The notes beneath the pieces are model-generated. The model ran no database searches, was not told the origin of the DNA, and saw only the letters and a list, made by a program, of their open reading frames with translations. Positions 1-6,220 of a stretch of DNA of 13,096 bases are shown here, in pieces. A program made the translations under genes and the position numbers. The DNA is taken from the NCBI GenBank assembly GCA_030044295.1, contig JASHWB010000327.1, positions 1 through 13,096 of the forward strand, written 5' to 3'. Numbering within the stretch: the first letter of the stretch is position 1; each line of letters begins with the position of its first letter. The DNA comes from Candidatus Acidiferrales bacterium. Lineage in GTDB: Bacteria > Acidobacteriota > Terriglobia > Acidiferrales > UBA7541.

Positions 1-582
1 AAGGGCGTTAAACGGCGTGTTAACATCGGCGCTCAACGCGCGTTGACGGAAAGCCGTTTCTGCCGCGAAGAAGCCACCTGGAGTGAACGTGACACCCTTG
101 AAACGCCAGGACATGGGCTGATCGCTATCCTGATTGCCTTCGGCAGATGCGGCGGACGAAGCGGCGCCACTTGAAACGGCAGCGGTAGAGGCCGGAGCGG
201 TTTCGGCGCTCGCGGTCGAGGCAGAAGGGGCTGCAGCGAAAGTTGCCGCGGGTGAGGCCGATAGTTTTTCGCGGCTGGCGCTGGAAGATTTCAACTGGTC
301 TTCGAGCTGCTGCATTTTCTTCTGCTGATCCTGAATCTGCTGCGCCTGCATGGCAATCGCGTCACGCAATTGCTGAAGCTCGGCCTCCATTTCCGCCTCG
401 GCTGGTTTCGCGGGCGCTGCTGCGCTGGAATTCGTGGCGCCATTGCCCGGTTGTGGCGCCGCCGGATCAGCGGCCTTGGGACTGGCCGGGTCCGCACTAT
501 TGTTCGCTGCCCCGCCGCCTGCCGCCATGACGGGCATGGCAAACAGGCCGAGGGCAATCACAGATGCCGCAAATGCTCGCAT
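1..582 (-). CDS. Porin-like outer-membrane protein, N-terminal part (gene runs off the left edge)
   Basis: The frame is open from an ATG at 582-580 to base 1, giving 194 codons without a stop; the C-terminal barrel would lie outside the window. A GGAGGA ribosome site (587-592) sits just upstream; an ATG at 586-584 is in another frame that stops early. Visible parts: a signal peptide (MRAFAASVIALGLFAMPVMA, residues 1-20), an Ala/Pro/Asn-rich linker, a Gln/Glu-rich coiled coil (about residues 55-90, with QQLRDAIAMQAQQIQDQQKK), an Ala/Ser-rich low-complexity stretch (about 95-150), then the motif SWRFKGVTFTPGGFF and AETAFRQRALSADVNTPFN. From memory this last motif opens the barrel of a porin-like family common in acidobacteria; an N-terminal coiled coil before the barrel recalls DcaP-type trimeric porins. 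Role inferred: outer-membrane channel or structural protein. Substrate unknown. No promoter was confidently found. Confidence 0.72.
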   Translation of the reverse strand, partial: MRAFAASVIALGLFAMPVMAAGGGAANNSADPASPKAADPAAPQPGNGATNSSAAAPAKPAEAEMEAELQQLRDAIAMQAQQIQDQQKKMQQLEDQLKSSSASREKLSASPAATFAAAPSASTASAETAPASTAAVSSGAASSAASAEGNQDSDQPMSWRFKGVTFTPGGFFAAETAFRQRALSADVNTPFNAL

Positions 583-592
583 TCATTCCTCC

Positions 593-1164
593 TTGAATTT
601 GGGCGCACCGAAAGTTGATTCCGGCCGCGGGAAGCTACACACGTACTAAACTGAAAGTCGAAAGGCTGTACCCCTACCCGAAGTGCGTGGGACCTTGCCG
701 CACGCTTTTCCCGGCTCAGCGCAAGGTAAACGCCGCGGTTCAACCGTGTGTGACTCAATTGTGAATTCTGCGTTACTTCGTGACGAAGTTGAGCGCGGCC
801 GGAAGGCGTGGAAGATGCAGAGGCACGCTCACGGCGCGCGGCGAATTGGTGGACGGTCCTCGTGGCTCGTGACGCAAGCAATAACTGCACAGCGCGAGAG
901 AAGATAAAACGCTCGCACCGCTCAGATGTGGTTTGCCGCTCATTACGCCGGGATTTCCCGCTTACTGCAAGGTTACGAGGAGACGGCCAACGGTCGCTGA
1001 AGTTACGCGGGTCAAGTGAAGCCGGAGGCAGGGCGCGTCATGCCGGCACGCAGACGTACTTTGGGCGCAGCCGCACGGTAGAGATGAGCACTGGGATGCA
1101 TACGCGGCGGCCATAGTGCACCGGCAATGCCGAATACGCAAGGCATTTTGTTTTTCGCGACCGT
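593..1164. other. Long stretch without a convincing gene
   Basis: About 570 bp between the start of the porin-like gene and the end of the minus-strand small ORF. Open frames here give Arg/Ser-rich translations without family features or the third-position GC bias of the neighbours. Small structures seen: a palindrome CGGTT-C-AACCG (736-746), a 6-bp inverted repeat ACTTCG-TGA-CGAAGT (775-789), and a terminator-like hairpin at 1126-1155. The stretch must contain the promoter of the minus-strand porin-like gene, but I see no clear -35/-10 pair. No tRNA or recognised riboswitch. Confidence 0.5.
1126..1155 (+). terminator. Candidate intrinsic terminator, plus strand
   Basis: A 6-bp perfect stem AATGCC (1126-1131) and GGCATT (1142-1147) encloses a 10-nt loop and is followed by a T-rich tract, TTTTGTTTTT (1146-1155). 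Only the plus strand has the T tract. There is no convincing plus-strand gene upstream, so it would terminate antisense transcription or an unrecognised small transcript. The short stem keeps confidence low. Confidence 0.3.
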
Positions 1165-1389
1165 TCAGCGGGACGCAGGTTGCGCTGTTCGGCGGTGCTT
1201 CACGTCGCGATACAGGCAGAGACACCACCAGCCGCCGTGTGACTGGTGGCGGATGGCGCCGTCGAGCACCCATTCAGCTTCAAAGAGGGCATCAAGCCAG
1301 GCGGCGAGGCCGTCCAGGTATTCGTCGTCACCCAGAATAAAGATGCTTTCGAGGCGGAACTCGCAGAGCGTGGTCGTGGATGCCGACAC
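1165..1389 (-). CDS. Possible small hypothetical protein downstream of the Oar-like receptor
   Basis: A 74-codon frame starting with GTG at 1389, 4 bp after the receptor's TGA (1396-1394) and on the same strand. The translation is unlike the Arg-rich shadow frames nearby: it is acidic and aromatic in the middle (IFILGDDEYLDGLAAWLDAL, then EAEWVLDG and GGWWCLCLYRD). A hand count gives roughly 68, 49 and 74 percent G+C at codon positions 1, 2 and 3, a normal coding pattern for GC-rich DNA. Against it, no clear Shine-Dalgarno precedes the GTG, so translation would depend on coupling to the receptor stop codon. No signal peptide, membrane span or known family is recognised. It could also be the remnant of a longer gene. 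Confidence 0.35.
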   Translation of the reverse strand: MSASTTTLCEFRLESIFILGDDEYLDGLAAWLDALFEAEWVLDGAIRHQSHGGWWCLCLYRDVKHRRTAQPASR

Positions 1390-1393
1390 GCGT

Positions 1394-4300
1394 TCACCAA
1401 AGGAGCTTTAAGGCGAATTGCGCCTCGCGAGGGTCAGTGGACGTGCTGGTAATCTTCCCCGCGGTCGGAGACGTGCCTGACGGGGTGAAGACGATAACGT
1501 TCGGAGTGTTGAAGTTCGCGCGGTTCAGGATGTTGAACAGCTCAGCGCGGAATTGCAGAGAGAGGCGTTCGCGCAACGGGATTTCTTTGAGCACGGAAAA
1601 ATCCCAAGTGGCGAGGCCCGGGCCTATGAGCGAGTCGCGGCCAACATTGCCGTAGAAACCGCTCCCGGAAGGCGGCGCCAAGAAGGCCGCGGGATTAAAC
1701 CACTGTGCGGGCGTTCCAAGGATCACGGGGCCGGTGAAATTCGGATTCTTAAACGGGCGCACGGGATTCTTGGAGTCGCCGTTGTTGGATGGGTTGTAGC
1801 TGAGCTCAGGTGTGAACGGAAAACCGGACTGTAAGGTAACAATCGAGTTCACCGACCAGCCGGAAACGAAGCCGTTGGCAACGCCACCGAGCGCGCCGAG
1901 GAACGGCTTGCCACGGCCGATGGGCAGGTCGTACATGGCATTAACGGCCGCGACGTTGCGTACATCGTACGTGGCCGGGCCCCAATCCGCGCGCAGATCG
2001 AAGGGATTGGAGACGAGACCCGGCGCGTTGGCCGCAGTAGTGGAGTTGAGCGAATCGCCGTCGTCGAGCGATTTCGACCAAGTGTACACGCCTCGAAGCA
2101 TTAAACCATTGCTGAAGCGGTGATTCACGTCGAGTTGGAGAGCATTGTAGGAGCTGTCGCCGGCGGAAAACCAAGCCCACGCCGCACCGAGAGCGGGGTT
2201 CGCGAGCAGGGTGCCCGACGGGATGTAGTAGCTGCCCGCCGGGACCGGGGCGCCAGCGAGAGGCGCAGGAAAACTTACCGGGTATGTGGCCGGGCATGGC
2301 GCCGCCGGGCAAATTGCCGGTGTCGGTTCGTTGTCATCAAGGCTAAGTATTTCGTGATAGCCGTGTGAGCCGAGATAGCCGATGCTGATGGCGGTGTTGC
2401 CAGCCAGTTCACGCTCTACGGTCAGCGAATAGGAAATCAGCGTGGGAGAACTCATGTCCGGCTGAACGCCGGCAGGAAGGATCTTCGGGGTGCCGGGATA
2501 CGGACCGGCGGGATTAATCGGAAGATCGGACACAGGGAGAGGCGTGGAGTAAGTCGGATTGAATGGAGCGTTCTGGTCCATGCGATAGCCAAGCGCGTCC
2601 TGCAAGTCGTTGTACATGCCGAATCCGGCGCGAATGACGGTTTTATCGCCGAAGGGACTCCACGCGAGGCCGATACGCGGTTCAGCCAGAAACTTTTGGT
2701 TGTCGGCTGTGAAGCTGGAGTTGGCGATGCGCGGATCGGTCTGAATGACGTTGCCAACGAACACGTAATTCGCGGCGCGGCCGTGGGCTTCATTCCATCC
2801 GCTGGAAGATTCACCACGGAAACCGAGGGACACAGTGAGGCGCGGCGTTACGCGGATTACGTCCTGGGCGTACCAAGCGCCGAAGAGCGAACGCCAATTC
2901 ATCTCCGTGGGCGTGGGATCGAATAAGAAGGTGCCGATTGTGCCGCTAAGGAAAGTTTGCAGGCTGGTGAAGGTAGCTTGTCCGTGCTGGCTGAGAGCCA
3001 ACATCTCGTTGGATTGAAACGGCTGAAGCCAGACGCCAAAACTGAACTGGTGAATGCCGCGCGTCCAGGTAACCCGGTCTTCAAACGTGTAGAGGTTCCT
3101 CGCCACGTGCAGATTGCTACCGTTGTTTCCGCCAGCCAGGCCAACTTGCGCCGCTGGGTTCGAAGCTGCTGAGCCACCGACGACGACCGCGCCGACTGGA
3201 TCTCCGGTCAAGAATCCGGGCACGCTAGCTGCAGGAGTGCCGGGCGTGGGGATGCCCGTAAAGTAGTACCCGGCGCGGGAATATCCAAATCGTGCTGTAT
3301 TCAGCAGCGAGGGTGAAAAGATGTGCGTTTCTTCGAGGCTGAAGACCTGCTCGCGCAAGTTTTCGTAGTCGGTGCTGTAGGGATCGGCGGGCGTGGCGGT
3401 CACGTCAGCGCCATCGTCGACGGTGTAGGCGGCCGAGAGCGTGTCATTCGAGGAAAAGTTGTGATCCATGCGAACGGTGCCAAAATCCTCGCGAATGGTC
3501 TGTAGCGGGCTGCTGAACACTTCCGCGATCCCGTAGGACTGCCCAGGGACGGGGAAATCCGGAGCGCCAGGAGGAGGAGTTGGCCACAAGGCGAGGAGCG
3601 GCTGCACACTCGGGACAGCGGCGGCTCGCGCGGCGTCGTCCGGAACAAAAGCGGCGGAAGTCTGGTGCAGGCTTTGGCGGAAGCCTTCGTAATTGCCGAA
3701 GAGGAAGGTTTTGTCCTTCTGAATCGGACCGCCGAGAGATCCGCCGAATTGGTTGCGCTGGAAAGGCGGAGTGGCACCCTTGGCGAAGTAATTCGGGGAA
3801 TCGAGCGCGTTGTTGCGCAGGTATTCATAAACGCTGCCGTGCAACTCGTTCGATCCCGATTGCGTGACAATCAATACCTGCGCACCGGGATGTTTGCCGT
3901 ATTCGGCGCCGTAGTTGTCGCGCAGGACGTTAAATTCGCGGACGGCATCGACGCCGAGGAGCATTCCGCTGGCGCCTCCGGGCTGCATGTTGTTTTCTGC
4001 CGCGCCGGTGAACTCGACTCCGTTCAGCAAAAACAGATTCTGCTGAGGACGATTGCCGGAGACCGAGAAATTATTCGCGCTGGTAGAGTTCGAGACGCCG
4101 GTGCCACCGGTTTTCTCCCACGTGAAATTGACGATGCCGGGATTCAACGTGAGGAGCTCGTCAAAGCTACGCCCGTTGAGAGGCAAATCCTTTACTTGCT
4201 GCTCGCCGACGAGCCCCGAGACGTCGGATGTGGTAACGGAGACGAGCGGCGCATCGGCATTCACGGTGACCTGCTGATTTAGCTCGCCGACGGCCAATGT

Positions 4301-4708
4301 GACATTCGCGACAGCATCCTGCCCGACGGCCAGATGAATGCCGGTGCGGACTCCCTGCGAGAATCCCTGCTTCGAAACATCGATTTCATAGGTATCAACG
4401 GGCAGCGAGGTGACCTGGTAGTGGCCACCTGAATCGCTAGCGGTCGTACGGATCGCGCCCGTATCGGCGTCTTTCACCGTGACCATGGCACCGGAAACGA
4501 CGGCGCCGGTGGAATCGGTGACCGTGCCCGAAATCGTCGCGGAGAATTGCGCGTTGACATTTGTGGCACAGAACCCAACAAGTGGAGCGAGCATGAGGAC
4601 CGGCAGGAGCCGAAGCCAAAATTCGCCCGATGTGACTCGAAGGGCGCGATTAAAAGGCGCAAGGATAAGATTACGGATAGAGTTGTCCATCGGAACCTGT
4701 TTTCGCAT
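1394..4708 (-). CDS. Oar-like TonB-dependent receptor with carboxypeptidase-regulatory-like domain
   Basis: A 1104-residue outer-membrane protein. Residues 1-54 form a long signal sequence with hydrophobic core LLPVLMLAPLVGF, probably cleaved near NVNA-Q. Residues about 57-142 are a carboxypeptidase-regulatory-like (transthyretin-fold) domain (ISGTVTDSTGAVVSGAMVTV, then GHYQVTSLPVDTYEIDV). Residues about 145-285 look like a TonB plug (VKDLPLNGRSFDELLTLNPG; LFLLNGVEF). The rest is a long beta-barrel ending in a C-terminal strand with final aromatic residue (FALKLLW), the usual BAM signal. Size and order match the Oar/TonB receptors that acidobacteria carry in many copies, generally thought to import large substrates such as oligosaccharides; the ligand cannot be read here. 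ATG 4708 is preceded by GGGGA; an in-frame ATG at 4690 (MDNSIRN) with CAGG upstream is an alternative. A promoter and repeat region lies directly upstream. Confidence 0.93.
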   Translation of the reverse strand: MRKQVPMDNSIRNLILAPFNRALRVTSGEFWLRLLPVLMLAPLVGFCATNVNAQFSATISGTVTDSTGAVVSGAMVTVKDADTGAIRTTASDSGGHYQVTSLPVDTYEIDVSKQGFSQGVRTGIHLAVGQDAVANVTLAVGELNQQVTVNADAPLVSVTTSDVSGLVGEQQVKDLPLNGRSFDELLTLNPGIVNFTWEKTGGTGVSNSTSANNFSVSGNRPQQNLFLLNGVEFTGAAENNMQPGGASGMLLGVDAVREFNVLRDNYGAEYGKHPGAQVLIVTQSGSNELHGSVYEYLRNNALDSPNYFAKGATPPFQRNQFGGSLGGPIQKDKTFLFGNYEGFRQSLHQTSAAFVPDDAARAAAVPSVQPLLALWPTPPPGAPDFPVPGQSYGIAEVFSSPLQTIREDFGTVRMDHNFSSNDTLSAAYTVDDGADVTATPADPYSTDYENLREQVFSLEETHIFSPSLLNTARFGYSRAGYYFTGIPTPGTPAASVPGFLTGDPVGAVVVGGSAASNPAAQVGLAGGNNGSNLHVARNLYTFEDRVTWTRGIHQFSFGVWLQPFQSNEMLALSQHGQATFTSLQTFLSGTIGTFLFDPTPTEMNWRSLFGAWYAQDVIRVTPRLTVSLGFRGESSSGWNEAHGRAANYVFVGNVIQTDPRIANSSFTADNQKFLAEPRIGLAWSPFGDKTVIRAGFGMYNDLQDALGYRMDQNAPFNPTYSTPLPVSDLPINPAGPYPGTPKILPAGVQPDMSSPTLISYSLTVERELAGNTAISIGYLGSHGYHEILSLDDNEPTPAICPAAPCPATYPVSFPAPLAGAPVPAGSYYIPSGTLLANPALGAAWAWFSAGDSSYNALQLDVNHRFSNGLMLRGVYTWSKSLDDGDSLNSTTAANAPGLVSNPFDLRADWGPATYDVRNVAAVNAMYDLPIGRGKPFLGALGGVANGFVSGWSVNSIVTLQSGFPFTPELSYNPSNNGDSKNPVRPFKNPNFTGPVILGTPAQWFNPAAFLAPPSGSGFYGNVGRDSLIGPGLATWDFSVLKEIPLRERLSLQFRAELFNILNRANFNTPNVIVFTPSGTSPTAGKITSTSTDPREAQFALKLLW

Positions 4709-4779
4709 GCATTCCCCAGATCAGGATTGAAGACCGCCACTGGGCGCGAGCGCCTACGCATTCAAGGCGCTTAATTAAA

Positions 4780-4806
4780 TTGACGCGACGCCGAAGGCGT
4801 TATACT
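4780..4806 (+). promoter_or_regulatory. Candidate opposed promoter, plus strand
   Basis: TTGACG (4780-4785) and TATACT (4801-4806) are each one base from consensus, with a 15-bp spacer that contains the inverted repeat ACGCC-GAA-GGCGT (4788-4800). It faces the receptor promoter and would transcribe toward 4850-5110, where no plus-strand gene is seen. It may be fortuitous or may drive a small RNA. Confidence 0.25.
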
Positions 4807-4808
4807 GT

Positions 4809-4835
4809 TTAATACGATTTATACAGATATGTCAA
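4809..4835 (-). promoter_or_regulatory. Candidate sigma-70-type promoter of the Oar-like receptor
   Basis: On the minus strand TTGACA (4835-4830) matches the -35 consensus exactly; TATTAA (4814-4809) follows after a 15-bp spacer. TTAAAC, 17 bp away, or TATAAC (4804-4799) are other possible -10 boxes. The predicted start would give a leader of about 90 nt to ATG 4708. The short spacer and imperfect -10 would suit a regulated promoter. Confidence 0.45.
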
Positions 4836-4844
4836 GGCGCTTAA

Positions 4845-5113
4845 ATACGCTTGTGAGGCTGATCAGTCCAGGCCGCTACCCCGAGGTGCCAACCGCCTAC
4901 GCTTGGCTTCTGAAGCCTTCTCTCTGCGCGAATAGAGTCAGTGCGACGATCGAAGACATTCGGTAGGCGACGTCGTCGCACACGTGACGGTGAAGCTCAC
5001 GACAGCGTGACCGAAGGCGTGGTCTTCGCCAGGTTGTCAGACGCGAAGTGAGTTGCCTTCCCGCAGATTGACGCTGGCCTGACTGAATTTGATGTCGTCC
5101 CGCGTAGAATAGC
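4845..5113. other. Non-coding spacer with an inverted repeat
   Basis: No credible gene on either strand between the receptor promoter and the end of the zinc-ribbon gene. It contains a perfect 9-bp inverted repeat, GTGCGACGA (4941-4949) and TCGTCGCAC (4973-4981), with a 23-nt loop; a near-perfect palindrome GGCTTC-T-GAAGCC (4905-4917); and small stems GTGA-AGC-TCAC (4990-5000) and CGAAG/CTTCG (5012-5028). None has a T tract, so none is a clear terminator. Confidence 0.4.
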
Positions 5114-5479
5114 CTAACCGTTTACGACGCGGCGTTCAGGGGCGAGCGTCGAGGACACAATCCGGCGCGGCGGAAGAATGCTGAAAAAGCGCTGGCGGCA
5201 CGGGTCGCAGCGATATGCGGGGAATCCGAGAAAACGCTTCACGAAGAGCAGCGTACCGCGCTCAACGCGGTTCCGGGGGAGGTGGCCGAGATCGAAGTTT
5301 CCACAGCGCGGGCAGTGGGCGAAGCGGAGGAATGGCCAGGCGACGCGTCCCGCGTAGAAGCGCTTATCGCAGGTGTGGCAACGCCAAGGCCGGAACCCGA
5401 CAGCGGTAGCGAGCAGGTCAGCGATGCCACTGCGGCGCGAACGGAAGCAATCTCCACTGCGGCACTGCGGGCAGATCAT
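5114..5479 (-). CDS. Duplicated zinc-ribbon protein, hypothetical
   Basis: A 121-residue basic protein made of two tandem zinc ribbons. Unit 1 (residues 3-41) has C3-x2-C6 and C34-x2-C37 (CPQC, RCHTC, KRF); unit 2 (56-99) has C56-x2-C59 and C91-x2-C94 (CPRC, RCDPC, QRFF). The units align along their length: CPxC, a basic and hydrophobic middle, GF.P, then RC..C..RF, so the protein arose by internal duplication. All eight Cys are present. No signal peptide; the 22-27 segment is too short for a membrane span. Zinc binding is well supported; nucleic-acid or protein binding is inference. I chose ATG 5479 because it begins just before the first Cys pair; an in-frame TTG at 5542 would add 21 residues without a domain. 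It is divergent from queF across about 240 bp. Confidence 0.65.
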   Translation of the reverse strand: MICPQCRSGDCFRSRRSGIADLLATAVGFRPWRCHTCDKRFYAGRVAWPFLRFAHCPRCGNFDLGHLPRNRVERGTLLFVKRFLGFPAYRCDPCRQRFFSILPPRRIVSSTLAPERRVVNG

Positions 5480-5576
5480 CTCGAAATGTTTCCCCGCCTC
5501 GAAATTGCGCGCAAGAATAGCGGAATCTGAGTTTGCGATCAAGCCAATCGCCCGATCTCGAGCGGTGAATCAGTTT

Positions 5577-5605
5577 GAATTTCGACTGCCTGAATTCGAC
5601 TGTCT
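5577..5605. repeat. Short imperfect tandem repeat in the divergent spacer
   Basis: GAATTTCGACTGCCT (5577-5591) is followed directly by GAATTCGACTGTCT (5592-5605): a one-base deletion and one substitution separate the units. It lies between the divergent zinc-ribbon and queF genes and could be a binding site or chance. Confidence 0.25.
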
Positions 5606-5716
5606 CGCGTCACGAGCAAGAAACCCAACTGGCTCACTAACCCCCGATCCGCCGGCCGAAGCCGCTGCGAAATTCGGAAGCAGCCAAGTTGCGCTAGAAT
5701 AACGGCGAGGAAAGCG

Positions 5717-6154
5717 ATGCCTACTTACACAGAAGCCCACGCAAGCGCGGGGATCAACGCCAAACTCCCTGCGCTGGAAACGTGGCCCAATCGTTTCCCC
5801 GGATACGAGATCACCATTCGCTTTCCCGAGTACACATCGGTATGCCCGAAGACGGGCTTGCCGGATTACGGCACTATCACGATTCAGTACACCCCACACA
5901 AGAGCTGCCTGGAACTGAAGGCGCTGAAAATGTATCTGTTGGCGTACCGCAATCTAGGCATCTTTTATGAGAATGCGGTGAATCGAATGCTGCGGGACAT
6001 CGTGGCGGCGATTCGTCCCGTGCGATGCCGGGTGAGCGGCGAATTCACGCCGCGCGGCGGGTTGACGACTACCGTTGAGGCTCGATTTCCAGTGGCCGCT
6101 GCACCCGAAGCGGACCGCGCAGTCAAAAGGCACAACGGCGCGCGGGCCAAATAG
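5717..6154 (+). CDS. queF: NADPH-dependent 7-cyano-7-deazaguanine reductase (preQ0 reductase)
   Basis: QueF reduces the nitrile of preQ0 to the amine preQ1 in cytoplasmic queuosine biosynthesis for tRNA. The 145-residue protein is the short unimodular (tunnelling-fold, B. subtilis-like) type. Key residues align with B. subtilis QueF at a constant offset of 12: nucleophile Cys55 is C43 (EYTSVCPKTG), general acid Asp62 is D50 (GLPDYG), the family motif is CLELKALKMYL (64-74), and substrate-binding Glu97 is E85. The neighbouring His96 is replaced by Tyr84 (GIFYENAVNR). The C-terminal strand has GEFTPRGGLTTT. ATG 5717 is preceded by AGGAAAG at about 5 bp. No other que gene and no preQ1 riboswitch is visible, so the gene appears separated from the rest of the pathway. 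TAGAAT at 5695-5700 is too close to the ribosome site to be a sound -10. Confidence 0.95.
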   Translation: MPTYTEAHASAGINAKLPALETWPNRFPGYEITIRFPEYTSVCPKTGLPDYGTITIQYTPHKSCLELKALKMYLLAYRNLGIFYENAVNRMLRDIVAAIRPVRCRVSGEFTPRGGLTTTVEARFPVAAAPEADRAVKRHNGARAK

Positions 6155-6220
6155 ACTCCCAGTCCCGGTTCGACGATACTTTTGGAGCGGTGCCGCGGCA
6201 CAAGCCGCCGAGGAGGTTTC

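Larger units (their letters stand above)
4762..4844. repeat. Pair of 13-bp semi-palindromic direct repeats (candidate operators)
   Basis: TCAAGGCGCTTAA occurs identically at 4762-4774 and 4832-4844, 70 bp apart start to start. On the minus strand each copy reads TTAAG-CGC-CTTGA, an inverted repeat with one mismatched arm position. The right copy overlaps the TTGACA -35 candidate of the receptor promoter; the left copy lies in the expected leader, 54 bp from the receptor ATG. Perfect repetition, dyad symmetry and position suggest a dimeric regulator binding two sites; no regulator gene is nearby. Confidence 0.5.

Noticed and set aside
736..746. CGGTTCAACCG as a possible tRNA T-loop
   Set aside because: The flanking bases do not form a T-stem, and no acceptor or anticodon arm is present.
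558..890. 110-codon minus-strand frame overlapping the start of the porin-like gene
   Set aside because: Arg-rich shadow-type translation; it overlaps the well-supported signal peptide coding region in another frame.
808..1116. 102-codon plus-strand frame ending 10 bp before the terminator-like hairpin
   Set aside because: The position is suggestive, but the translation is Arg/Ser-rich with no fold-like pattern, a hand count gives only about 62 percent GC at third positions, and there is no Shine-Dalgarno before its GTG.
3665..4282. 205-codon plus-strand frame inside the receptor gene
   Set aside because: Antisense shadow of the Oar-like receptor, whose domains are unmistakable on the minus strand.
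5695..5700. TAGAAT as -10 box for queF
   Set aside because: Transcription would start inside the ribosome site, about 10 nt before the ATG, and the -35 region is poor.
5543..5716. preQ1 riboswitch ahead of queF
   Set aside because: I looked for the preQ1-I hairpin with A-rich tail and for the preQ1-II pattern and saw neither.
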